Part shown: positions 1-6,601 of the stretch, in pieces | How positions within the stretch are numbered: the first letter of the stretch is position 1 | How the letters are laid out: the number at the start of each line of letters is the position of its first letter | Source of the DNA: Pseudonocardiaceae bacterium | GTDB lineage: Bacteria > Actinomycetota > Actinomycetes > Mycobacteriales > Pseudonocardiaceae | DNA: 28,269 bases | Reading direction: 5' to 3' | Assembly: GCA_025937115.1 (NCBI GenBank) | Contig: JAICSB010000003.1 | Location: 1 to 28,269 of the forward strand | Notes under the pieces: model-generated | Seen by the model: only the letters and a program-made list of their open reading frames with translations | What the model was told of the DNA's origin: nothing | Databases searched by the model: none | Made by a program: the position numbers and the translations under genes

Positions 1-707
1 ACCGGCGGGCTGCCCGGGACCGCGATCCATTTCCCGGCGTTGGTGGATCGGTTCTGGCAGAACACCCGGCGCTGTGTCGGGTGGGAGGTGCAGTACTTCG
101 GCACCGTCGAACCCCAAAAACGCGGCGCCCCGCACTTCCACGCCGCCATTCGCGGAGCCATTCCACGCGCCGAGCTGCGAGCGATCACCGCGGCGACCTA
201 CCACCAGGTCTGGTGGCCCGCCCACGACACTACAGCGGGGACCGGCTGCCGGTCTGGGACACTCGCGCCAAGGCCTTCACCGACCCCGACACTGGTACCC
301 CGCTGCCGACCTTTGACCAGGCGTGCGAGGACCTCACCGAACCCGCCCACGTCGTCCGCTTCGGGCAACAGGTCCACGTCAAAGGCATCCTCGGCGGCAC
401 TGAGGAAGCTGGCCGCCACGTCGGATACCTCACCAAATATTTAACCAAATCGGTAGGCCACGCCGCCGGCCTTGATAAGTACGCCACCGACGCTCAGCGT
501 GACCACGCCCACCGGCTTCACGCCGAACTCAGCATCACACCGTGCTCACCCCGGTGCGCGGTGTGGCTGCTCTACGGCATCGCCCCCCACGGCGCCCGGC
601 ACTCCATGACACCCGGGCGGTGCAAGGGCAAAGCCCACAAGCCCGAACACCTGGGCATCGCCGGACGCCGCGTGCTCGTCTCCCGGAAGTGGTCCAACAA
701 AACCCTC
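1..707 (+). pseudogene. RepSA-like replication initiator, N-terminal part (frameshifted and interrupted)
   Basis: This is the replication initiator of a pSAM2/AICE-type element, a family that starts rolling-circle-like replication of the excised circle. The frame is open from base 1, so the true start lies off the window. Frame 1 gives VQYFGTVEPQKRGAPHFHAA and TYHQVWWPAHD; near 230 the homologous reading moves to frame 3 and continues with SGDRLPVWD, DPDTGTPLPTFD, AHVVRFGQQVHVKGIL, GYLTKYLTKSV and SRKWSNKTL. One missing base around 229-231 would explain the switch. Homology stops at 707, and the frame then runs 59 non-native codons to a TGA at 882-884. The missing C-terminus is at 14446-14718. 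Family identification rests on remembered RepSA motifs; the frameshift could be a sequencing error. Confidence 0.87.
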
Positions 708-722
708 AACGTGTCGTTATGT
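689..722. other. attL of the inner element
   Basis: The junction lies between 702 and 703 within the shared hexamer 702-707. To its left is a rep-derived (attB) half containing GTGGTC at 689-694; to its right is the element-derived (attP) half containing GTGTCGTTATGT at 711-722. GTGGTC pairs with GACCAC of attR, and 711-722 pairs at 9 of 12 positions with 14427-14438 of attR, both around the same centre. Large serine recombinases use short dyad sites with little shared core, so the structure fits that family. Confidence 0.75.
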
Positions 723-933
723 AGTACGTCCACCCAAATAGCCCATCGGGGTATCCGCAGGTCATCAGTCGCCAACGGCAGTGCAAGCGGGCTGCGGTGG
801 CCGGTCTCACCAGTTGCGTCGCTTCCAGCGGAGGTCGCAGATCGCAACGATGAGAACCGTCCCTGCGACCGCCCGAGCCGATGATCGCCAGAACTGTGCT
901 TCCACGCTGGCCCGCCGGCTAGAGGGTGGTAGA

Positions 934-977
934 CGAGGCGGCGGGGCCGCAGTTGGCGTGCCCCGCCGCCGTCCTCG
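934..977 (-). terminator. GC-rich hairpin downstream of the miniprotein gene
   Basis: The arms CGAGGCGGCGGGGC (934-947) and its near-complement at 960-977 give a perfect 9-bp core (CGGCGGGGC with GCCCCGCCG) plus an outer CGAG/CTCG pairing across a small bulge. It lies 14 bp beyond the stop of the 991-1158 gene on the same strand. There is no strong U tract, which is common in actinobacterial terminators. Confidence 0.5.
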
Positions 978-990
978 TTTGGTTCGGTGC

Positions 991-1158
991 TTAGTCGTCC
1001 CAGCACCAGTACCGGCGGTTGTACCGGCGGTCCCAGTCCCAGTGTCCGCGGTGATGCTCGTGGTGGCCACGCCGGTCGTCGCGGTCGTGGTCATGATCTC
1101 CCCGGCGGTCGCGGTCAGTGTGGGTCATGCCGCTGGTAAAGACTTCGGATACCTGCAT
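991..1158 (-). CDS. His/Asp/Arg-rich 55-aa miniprotein
   Basis: Unrecognised. The 55 residues begin MQVSEVFTSGMTH and continue as a low-complexity run of His, Asp and Arg (DRRGDHDHDRDDRRGHHEHH), closing with an aromatic tail containing WDWDRRYNRRYWCWDD. I chose the ATG at 1158 because AAGGAGG lies about six bases upstream, one of the best ribosome sites in the window. A GC hairpin follows the stop. Composition suggests a divalent-metal or nucleic-acid binding peptide, and the leader-like front with a Trp/Cys end also permits a modified-peptide precursor, but no modification enzyme is nearby. The opposite strand shows a long hydrophobic frame only because His/Asp/Arg codons read backwards as Val/Ala/Pro. 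Existence of the gene is well supported; function is unknown. Confidence 0.6.
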   Translation of the reverse strand: MQVSEVFTSGMTHTDRDRRGDHDHDRDDRRGHHEHHRGHWDWDRRYNRRYWCWDD

Positions 1159-1785
1159 GCGGTCCCTCCTTATTGTCGGGACGGCTTTTGTTGCGTCCCT
1201 AAAGGAGTTATCGCTCCAGGTTACGGGAACGTTTCCATCAGGTTGCAAATAGTTTAAGTTGGTAGCGGGCTCTGGGCAGCCGAGGTACCCCTAACAAGAT
1301 CTCTTTAAGCAGCGCAGGCGAGAGGTGCGAACGGGGATACCTCCCATGCTGCATCATCTAATGTAGCGGGACTACATGACCTGCGGTACGTGAAAGATAG
1401 TCCGTGGAAGGGGTGGCCGGCCTCTGGGCATCCGACATATTCGCCTACCCAAGCCGATCTCGCGGTAGCCGACACCTCCCGCATGGCTAACAACGTCCGT
1501 CCGTCGCTCGCAAGGAGATAACCCGTACGGTCCGTAGTCGATAGGTAACGCGTGCAGGTCGCGAGCGGCACGGTCCGGTTTCCCGTGCCGCTCGCTCATC
1601 ACCCGCGCCCCCGGCGACCGGGTCCGGACGCCACTGCTATTACGCACGGCAACCGGTTGTAACGGTGGGTCACCGACATCCGATATACCGAACGCTCGGC
1701 TGGCGCGTCAGCGGTCGGGTGGCCAGCGGCACGGGCCAGGTGTTCGGCTTCCTTAGATCGTGTCGCTGGCCCTCCCGACGTGCCG
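1159..1785. other. Intergenic stretch without a convincing gene
   Basis: About 630 bases between the miniprotein and the DUF397 gene. Short frames exist on the minus strand (1305-1571, 1372-1647, 1599-1805), but none has a ribosome site, recognisable motifs or actinobacterial codon periodicity, and they overlap one another. The stretch appears less GC-rich than its surroundings. The only clear structure is the perfect hairpin at 1561-1595. The part near 1160-1260 should contain the promoter of the leftward miniprotein gene. Confidence 0.5.
1561..1595. terminator. Perfect 13-bp inverted repeat
   Basis: GCGAGCGGCACGG at 1561-1573 and its exact complement at 1583-1595 enclose a 9-base loop. It lies about 190 bp downstream of the DUF397 stop on the minus strand, so it may terminate the XRE/DUF397 transcript. 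It has no U tract, and a protein-binding role is equally possible. Confidence 0.4.
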
Positions 1786-1986
1786 TCAGTCGAACTGGCC
1801 GGCACGTACTCCGGCGGTGAACGCGGCCCACTCGGCGGGAGTGAAGGTGAGCGCGGATCCGGCGGGGTCCTTGGAGTCCCTGATAGCCGTTGCGCCGTTA
1901 AGCGCCGCTACCTCTAGGCACTGGCTGTTGGCGCTTGATCTGGTGCTCTTGCGCCAGACGGCTCCGGACAGGTCGATCTCGGACAT
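1786..1986 (-). CDS. DUF397 domain protein (partner of Scr1-type regulator)
   Basis: This 66-residue protein is almost entirely one DUF397 domain: VWRKSTRSSANSQCLEVA, then IRDSKDPAGSALTFTPAEWAAF and a short tail ending in GVRAGQFD. DUF397 proteins are small actinobacterial proteins normally encoded directly after an Scr1-family XRE regulator, and the pair has been proposed to act like a toxin-antitoxin or signalling module. The start at 1986 is chosen for the strong AAAGGAGGT eight bases upstream; this site begins inside the last codons of the regulator gene, whose stop is 15 bp upstream, so the two are very likely cotranscribed and coupled. Family call is firm; biological role is inference from the family. 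Confidence 0.92.
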   Translation of the reverse strand: MSEIDLSGAVWRKSTRSSANSQCLEVAALNGATAIRDSKDPAGSALTFTPAEWAAFTAGVRAGQFD

Positions 1987-2000
1987 TGCTGCACCTCCTT

Positions 2001-2843
2001 TCATTCATCCGTCAGTGTAGCCAGCAGGCTGGTCGACTGGTCAGGGCTGGACGCCACGGCCCGGAGGTGTTCAAACAGCAGGCGGTACCGCCGTAGGTCG
2101 GCCTCGCTTTCCAGGAACAGGTCACCGGCCATGGTGTCGATGTGCACGACGGCCGGATCGGCCGGGTTGGGGAAGTCGAGCAGCGCGAACGAGCCCGGCA
2201 TCCCGGCGTGGGCGCCGGCACTGTATGGGATGACTTGCAAGGTCACGGGCGGTTCGCTGGCTGCCTTGATCAGGTGGACGAGCTGGGCGCGCATCACATC
2301 TGGACCGCCGACCTGCCGGTGCAGTGCGGCTTCGTCCACAATGGCCCAAAGCCTCAGAGGGCTGGGCTTGCTGAGCAGGTGTTGCCGCTCAATGCGGGCT
2401 TGAACGCGCTGTTCAACGTCGTGCTCGCTGGCCATCGGGAGTCCACCCTTGATCACCGCTCGGGCGTAGTCCTCGGTCTGGAGCAGGCCCGGCAGGAACA
2501 GCGACTCGTAGTTGCTCACTGATCTCGCTTCGGCCTCGAAGCCGATGTAGGTGGTGTAGTCCTCGGGCAGCTCGGAGTGGTAGGGCTGCAGCCAACCTTG
2601 CCGCTCGCCCTCGCGGCCGAGCGCGAGCAGCTCGGCGCGGTGGGGTTCGCCGACGCCGTACAGATCAAGCAGCGCGGTGAGTGTCCGCTTCTGTGGGCGC
2701 TGCACGCGGGCTGTCTCCAGCCGGTAGATCGTCGCCTCGTTAATGCTCGTCCGCTCGCTGACTTCCTCGCGTGTCATCTCTCTGGACTCGCGCAGCCGAC
2801 GCATTTCCGCAGCTAAACGGCGTAGCCGGACAGTCGGGGTCAT
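2001..2843 (-). CDS. Scr1-family XRE transcriptional regulator (HTH plus DUF5753)
   Basis: 280 residues. The N-terminal helix-turn-helix (about residues 5-60) includes LRRLRESREMTREEVSE, followed by SINEATIYRLETARVQRPQK. The remainder is the DUF5753-type sensing domain typical of these regulators, with LFLPGLLQTEDYARAVI, RLWAIVDEAALHRQVGG, LQVIPYSAGAHAGMPGSF and VVHIDTMAGDLFLE. The start at 2843 is selected by GGAGGAGGT just upstream and by alignment of the HTH; longer upstream extensions lack family sequence. It is followed by DUF397 and is divergent from three small coupled genes, the arrangement repeatedly found in Pseudonocardiales and Streptomyces genomes. It probably binds the shared 2844-3039 region and controls both sides. 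Confidence 0.92.
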   Translation of the reverse strand: MTPTVRLRRLAAEMRRLRESREMTREEVSERTSINEATIYRLETARVQRPQKRTLTALLDLYGVGEPHRAELLALGREGERQGWLQPYHSELPEDYTTYIGFEAEARSVSNYESLFLPGLLQTEDYARAVIKGGLPMASEHDVEQRVQARIERQHLLSKPSPLRLWAIVDEAALHRQVGGPDVMRAQLVHLIKAASEPPVTLQVIPYSAGAHAGMPGSFALLDFPNPADPAVVHIDTMAGDLFLESEADLRRYRLLFEHLRAVASSPDQSTSLLATLTDE

Positions 2844-2892
2844 CCGACCGACCTCCTCCGAGACTGGACAGCAACCGACACTCCGCAATGAT

Positions 2893-2902
2893 TGCATATG
2901 CA
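2893..2902. promoter_or_regulatory. AT-rich palindromic operator candidate in the divergent promoter
   Basis: The 196-bp gap between the XRE regulator and the rightward small genes has one AT-rich island. It holds the palindrome TGCATATGCA (2893-2902), a second TTGCAT at 2907-2912, and GCAATGATTGC just to the left. Such repeats between divergent XRE and target genes are a natural binding site for the regulator or part of the two promoters. No individual -10/-35 pair stands out. Confidence 0.4.
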
Positions 2903-3039
2903 TACCTTGCATTTGCCGGGTAGGCGAGAGCATGCTAGGCGCGCAGCCTAACTGCTCACACCACCGCTGGCGTAGCCGCCAGGCGCGCCAGGCCCCTAGC
3001 CCCGGCCGCCGGACGGCGCCTAGACCTAGAGGAGTCACC

Positions 3040-3291
3040 GTGGGCAAGCACAGCAAGCAGCAAGGACGCCACGTACCGCAGCGCCGCACGATCGCCACCG
3101 TGGACCTGGTCGACGTCAACGGCACCGCGCACCGAGTGACGGTCGACGCTGCGGCTGACGGACTATCACGGGGCCGGTATGCGACGGTGTGCGGTGGTGA
3201 CGTGCTGCCCGCCGCGCTGGTCGCTCGCGAGGCTCGCTACTGCCGGTTGTGCGCTCCGATCCCAGCGCAGAGATCAAGGGCCGGGCGGTGA
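3040..3291 (+). CDS. Small conserved actinobacterial protein next to XRE/DUF397
   Basis: 83 residues starting GKHSKQQGRHVPQRRTI after the GTG initiator, then a short domain VDLVDVNGTAHRVTVDAAAD and a Cys-containing end (ATVCGGDVLPAAL, ARYCRLC). The three cysteines could bind metal. The GTG at 3040 has AGAGGAG five bases upstream. It is the first of three genes joined by 4-bp stop/start overlaps (GTGA, then ATGA), so they form one operon divergent from the XRE regulator. The general pattern is familiar from XRE/DUF397 neighbourhoods, but I know of no assigned function. Confidence 0.75.
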   Translation: MGKHSKQQGRHVPQRRTIATVDLVDVNGTAHRVTVDAAADGLSRGRYATVCGGDVLPAALVAREARYCRLCAPIPAQRSRAGR

Positions 3292-3533
3292 ACGCCGACC
3301 AGTCCGGTGCTGGTGACAAGCCGCCGGTCCGCCGGGTGCGCGACCCGAACCGCCGGGTTATTGACGTGTATTGCTCGACGCACGGCGGTCCGCGCGATTT
3401 CACCAACTTGGTTTGCACGAAACGTGATGACGTCATTGAGCTTGATCCGCACGTCACGGGTCAGTGCGTGATCATCCTCCGCGAAAAAGCCGCCAGCGAA
3501 TTGTTCGATGTCCTCGGGGAATGGCTCGGATGA
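3288..3533 (+). CDS. Small conserved protein, second gene of the XRE-linked operon
   Basis: 81 residues from the GTG that overlaps the previous stop as GTGA. Visible features are RRVIDVYCSTHGGPRDFTNL, then VIELDPHVTGQCVIILRE and a C-terminus LFDVLGEWLG. The DPHVTG and EWLG pieces recur in short actinobacterial proteins found beside Scr1/DUF397 pairs. No catalytic motif is visible and the protein is soluble. Coupling to the genes on both sides implies fixed-ratio production. Function unknown. Confidence 0.75.
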   Translation: MNADQSGAGDKPPVRRVRDPNRRVIDVYCSTHGGPRDFTNLVCTKRDDVIELDPHVTGQCVIILREKAASELFDVLGEWLG

Positions 3534-4087
3534 ATCCGGTGAGCGGTCCCCCCAAGATCCCGGCCGGGCGCCGGTCGAGCCACAGCCCCCGTCACGCTCC
3601 CGGCGCCCGGCCGGTTCCATGCCCCTATTGCGGGGCCACCAGCGGGGTCCGGCAAACCAGCGACATCGGCCGCATACAGGCGTGGTCCTGCGACCGCTGC
3701 GACACCGACTGGGCGTTCACCGTGCCGGACTCGCGCACGGCCGCCGCGCTACTGGGTGACCTCGGGGCGGCGGCTGAGGAGATCGGTCGACTGCGCTGGA
3801 CACTGACCCAGGTGTGCGCGCTGGCCGACCAGGCGTCCCGGCTCACCGATCGTGAACTGCGTACACGGCTGCTCGCGCTGACCCTTCGGATGCCCGATGA
3901 GCCGATGGGGCTGTCTCGCCGCTGGGGGCGCCCCTCCCGGGGCGTGCTCACGGCGCGCTGCGGGTGGCCGACCTCATGTTCCAGACGTTCACGAAGACTA
4001 ACCCAGGACCGGCGATTTTCTGTGGAGAGAACGATCACCGGGAGGGGAATCCGAGTCTCGTCGCCTCGTCGTACGCCGCGTGCTTAA
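3530..4087 (+). CDS. Zinc-ribbon-like protein, third gene of the XRE-linked operon
   Basis: 185 residues from the ATG overlapping the previous stop as ATGA; an ATG at 3521 is an alternative. After a Pro/Arg-rich front comes a zinc-ribbon-like pair of knuckles, CPYCGATSGV and SCDRCDTDWAFTV, and then a helical part ending LTDRELRTRLLALTLR, as in other members of this gene set. The last 60 or so residues are Arg/Ser-rich and unlike the family. They run past a CGCCCC/GGGGCG hairpin (about 3927-3943) and overlap the 3' end of the convergent gene by 53 bp, so a 3' rearrangement or loss of the original stop is possible. Function unknown. Confidence 0.7.
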   Translation: MNPVSGPPKIPAGRRSSHSPRHAPGARPVPCPYCGATSGVRQTSDIGRIQAWSCDRCDTDWAFTVPDSRTAAALLGDLGAAAEEIGRLRWTLTQVCALADQASRLTDRELRTRLLALTLRMPDEPMGLSRRWGRPSRGVLTARCGWPTSCSRRSRRLTQDRRFSVERTITGRGIRVSSPRRTPRA

Positions 4088-4625
4088 CGAAATGGCGTTC
4101 GCGTGGGGAGAGCTTGCGGTCCTCACAAACGTGCATGGCGGTGATCATCACGTTGTTAACGGTTCGGCGTCGGAGGTGGGATTTTTCACCCGCGTGGGCA
4201 GGATGCTCGCGAGCGATGGCCTCGCCGATGGGAGTGCCACGGACGTGAGCGGCCTGTTCGACCTCTTCTGCGGTTAGACCGGGAAGTCCGTCACCCACGT
4301 GGGCGGAATGCTCGGGGGCGATAGCCTCTCTGATGGCGGCCTGTTGGATCTCTTTTGCGGTTGGACCGGGCCCGAGACGAGCCTTCGTGCGCCGGTCAAT
4401 CAGCTTAATAATACCGAACACAGCGACGCCGACAGCGGCACCGGCTAGGAGCACGGGCCAGGCCGCGATCACGATCTTGACGATGACGTAGATGAGGACG
4501 CCGAGGAGCGCTAGTACGAACAGGATCCCCAGCGCTTCGTTGTCAGCTTCGCGCTGCTTTCGACTACGCCGTCTGCTGCTGCCACTGTAAAAACGGAACG
4601 GGCCGATACCGACTGACATACGCAT
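4035..4625 (-). CDS. Two-pass membrane protein with an internal tandem repeat
   Basis: 196 residues from the ATG at 4625, which has GGGAG at suitable spacing; 4619 is an alternative. The N-terminus MRMSVGIGPFRFYSGSSRRR is basic, followed by two membrane segments (ALGILFVLALLGVLIYVIV and AAWPVLLAGAAVGVAVFGII, about residues 30-75). The cytoplasmic part contains an approximate repeat of about 30 residues: TAKEIQQAA ... REAIAPEHSAHVGD, then TAEEVEQAA ... GEAIAREHPAHAGE, also visible in the DNA as a diverged duplication. The C-terminus is charged (HVCEDRKLSPRERHFVKHAA). It lies downstream of a secreted DUF3761 protein on the same strand with a 43-bp gap. No function recognised. Confidence 0.7.
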   Translation of the reverse strand: MRMSVGIGPFRFYSGSSRRRSRKQREADNEALGILFVLALLGVLIYVIVKIVIAAWPVLLAGAAVGVAVFGIIKLIDRRTKARLGPGPTAKEIQQAAIREAIAPEHSAHVGDGLPGLTAEEVEQAAHVRGTPIGEAIAREHPAHAGEKSHLRRRTVNNVMITAMHVCEDRKLSPRERHFVKHAAYDEATRLGFPSR

Positions 4626-4668
4626 GCTCGATACTCCCGAGACTAGCAGTGGGGTGAGCCGCGGAGGC

Positions 4669-5139
4669 TCACAGCCATTGCGCGACCCCACCGTGGCCTG
4701 AGCAGGTACCTTGCCGATGCTGACTGAAGCTGTAGGCCCCGTCCGCACACTTCGCTGTCGCACCAGCGGGACGCGCGGAAGCTTGCTCGGGTCTGTGTAC
4801 ACAGTTGCCGCTGCTATTGCGGTAGTAGTCCGCGGCGCATGACCCGCTTCCCTGCAATTGGCTGTCTGGTGCGGGAGCCACTGCGACGGGCATCTGGGGA
4901 GTCGGGCCGATCGCTCCTACCGGGGTGCCCCAGTAGTGCTCCAGGCTGGCGATGTGGGCATCGATGGAGGCATCGGTGCTCGGGCACTTCACGGCGCAGA
5001 TGTTTGCGCTGGCAGAGGACGCGGGGGGCATGCTCACCGCGGGAGGCAGGGAGTAGGGCTCGGTGTGGTGGAAGCCACTGAGAAACAGGCCGCCCATGAT
5101 CACGGAGGTGATCAGGACGGCAATTGCTTTGGGGGTCAT
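4669..5139 (-). CDS. Secreted DUF3761-type protein
   Basis: 156 residues. MTPKAIAVLITSVIMGGLFL looks like a signal peptide or N-terminal anchor, followed by a Pro/Ser-rich linker and several cysteines. The C-terminus, KCADGAYSFSQHRQGTCSGH followed by GGVAQWL, matches the DUF3761 signature, a short Cys-containing motif found at the end of secreted bacterial and phage-borne proteins. The protein is therefore probably exported with its cysteines in disulfides. No enzyme activity is established for the motif to my knowledge. The ATG at 5139 has only a weak ribosome site. It is grouped with two membrane proteins on the same strand as surface-directed cargo. Confidence 0.8.
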   Translation of the reverse strand: MTPKAIAVLITSVIMGGLFLSGFHHTEPYSLPPAVSMPPASSASANICAVKCPSTDASIDAHIASLEHYWGTPVGAIGPTPQMPVAVAPAPDSQLQGSGSCAADYYRNSSGNCVHRPEQASARPAGATAKCADGAYSFSQHRQGTCSGHGGVAQWL

Positions 5140-5262
5140 CGGAGCCTCAACGGGTTTGCGGAGACGGCGGGAGGTGCAGGGGTGTCAGCACTGGATCATC
5201 GCAGTCAATAGGGCATGCAGATGGCAACGCTGCCCTAATACTGCAACGGGAGCGTCCAGCGA

Positions 5263-5706
5263 TCATCCTCGTGCCAGCAATTGCTTGCTGACGCCATTAA
5301 CAAACTCCTCGGCCTCGGAGCGGGTCCAGGGCCAGCCAACCGAAGGACGCGCGGCGCCATCGGCGGCGGTAACCGAAACCATCGGCGATCCCCAGAGAAG
5401 GAGAACTCCAGCGACCAGTGGAACGATCGCCAGGATGACGGCGCTACTGCCATTTGACAAGCAGATGAGCCCAACCAGAACAAGTATCGCCCCCCAAACC
5501 GTGTGCCGAGTCGTGTCCAGCCTGGCCGACACCACGTGGCGCATAATCAGATCTTCCCTCCTTGCGCCGACAAAGAGGCTCTTCTTGACATTGTAATAGA
5601 CAGCCAGGTTAGTGACAGTGCCGAACTGATTCGATACAGTCGTTCTTTCGACGGGTGGTGACGCCTCGGGTGGAAGTCCTGTAGGGGGTGGCGGGTTCAA
5701 GATCAT
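5263..5706 (-). CDS. Small membrane protein of unknown function
   Basis: 147 residues from the ATG at 5706, chosen for GGAAAGGA about eight bases upstream; an in-frame extension to 5745 lacks such a site. The front is Pro-rich (MILNPPPPTGLPPEASPP), then a soluble stretch VSNQFGTVTNLAVYYNVKKS and GARREDLIMRHVVSARLDT, resembling a small beta-rich domain, followed by two membrane helices (AILVLVGLICL and AVILAIVPLVAGVLLLWG). The C-terminus ends with a short amphipathic helix (SEAEEFVNGVSKQLLARG). The next gene downstream is the DUF3761 protein 123 bp away. I do not recognise the family. Confidence 0.7.
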   Translation of the reverse strand: MILNPPPPTGLPPEASPPVERTTVSNQFGTVTNLAVYYNVKKSLFVGARREDLIMRHVVSARLDTTRHTVWGAILVLVGLICLSNGSSAVILAIVPLVAGVLLLWGSPMVSVTAADGAARPSVGWPWTRSEAEEFVNGVSKQLLARG

Positions 5707-6097
5707 AGCATTATTCCTTTCCCGCTGGTGTCGGACCACAGGCACCGGAATGCCGCCTGCGACATGGGCTGGACTGTTTTAAGAGCCAGGGATGAGCAAT
5801 AAAGAAGGCGCAGAGGGTGCCCGGATGGCGAGCAACCTCCGACTCAAGGGTGACCCGGTCGACGAGGATCATCGGAAGACAGAAGATGCCGGGTGGGGAT
5901 CGCAGCTCATGATGAGTTTCCTCAGGGTGACAGTGCGGTTTAAGCCTGCAATACCTGATCGTGCGGAAAAGTCAAACGTGACCTAGATTTTCCTGTACCA
6001 CCCGAATGGCGTAGAACGTTCATGGCTCAGTGATGGTCTGCTTACTTTACGTCGACCGCCGACCCCCGTATTAAAGACTTACGGGCGCCGTGAACGG
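5707..6097. other. Intergenic stretch
   Basis: About 390 bases separating the leftward membrane gene from the rightward coiled-coil gene. It must hold divergent promoters. A 64-codon plus-strand frame at 5792-5986 has no good ribosome site or recognisable motif and is left unannotated. The segment around 5980-6080 is locally AT-richer, as expected for a promoter, but no convincing hexamer pair is seen. Confidence 0.45.
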
Positions 6098-6601
6098 ATG
6101 GCCGTCACCGTTATGACTGGGGATGATGACGGTCCCCGGTCGCGAGGGGTAAGGCCGCCGGGGCTAGCGTCATCATTTGTGGTCGCAGATGATGACGGAC
6201 CGAATCGATCCCGTCGGGTACTGCGGGTGGTCCGGCGGGGAGAGGTACTGGAACCACCGAAGCGGAGCACAAATGCAGCGGCAGCGCAGCGGTACCGCGC
6301 GCGCCAGCGTGGCGAGGACGTCCCTAAGAAGAAGCCAGGCCCGAAGCCCTCCACGATCACGGACTTACGGCAGCAGCTGCGCGACCGTGACCGGCGCATT
6401 GCGGAGCTAGACAACTTGCTGCGGATTGCCACGGAGCGGCTAGCACGGCAACGGCAGCACTTGACCCTGCCTGGAGTGGCCGGCGAGATGCTCACCGTGT
6501 TGCGCAGAACCGATCCCCGGTACGACCTACCCGAAGTGCGGGTACTGCTTTGTGATCTTGTGGTCGAGATCGAGGACCGTCACAAACACTGGCTGGAATG
6601 A
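6098..6601 (+). CDS. Basic, bZIP-like coiled-coil protein
   Basis: 167 residues. The acidic repeat GDDDGPRSRG and ADDDGPNRSR in the front reflects a DNA repeat (GATGATGACGG at about 6122 and 6189). A strongly basic segment NAAAAQRYRARQRG and KKKPGPKPS, resembling an AT-hook or nuclear-type basic patch, runs directly into a heptad-like helix DLRQQLRDRDRRIAELDNLL. The C-terminus is compact and acidic (VLLCDLVVEIEDRHKHWLE). Basic patch plus coiled coil suggests a dimeric DNA-binding protein. Similar short basic proteins occur on actinomycete plasmids and islands, but I cannot name a family. The start is uncertain within the first 60 codons. It is the only rightward gene in this half of the inner element. 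Confidence 0.55.
   Translation: MAVTVMTGDDDGPRSRGVRPPGLASSFVVADDDGPNRSRRVLRVVRRGEVLEPPKRSTNAAAAQRYRARQRGEDVPKKKPGPKPSTITDLRQQLRDRDRRIAELDNLLRIATERLARQRQHLTLPGVAGEMLTVLRRTDPRYDLPEVRVLLCDLVVEIEDRHKHWLE

Noticed and set aside
781..1257. Plus-strand frame with a long Val/Ala/Pro hydrophobic stretch resembling membrane helices
   Set aside because: The hydrophobic run is the reverse reading of the His/Asp/Arg-rich miniprotein, which has the strong ribosome site.
1305..1805. Three overlapping minus-strand frames of 68-91 codons
   Set aside because: No ribosome sites or motifs, mutual overlap, and one begins inside a perfect hairpin.
5792..5986. 64-codon plus-strand frame
   Set aside because: No convincing ribosome site, domain or conserved-looking segment; left as intergenic.
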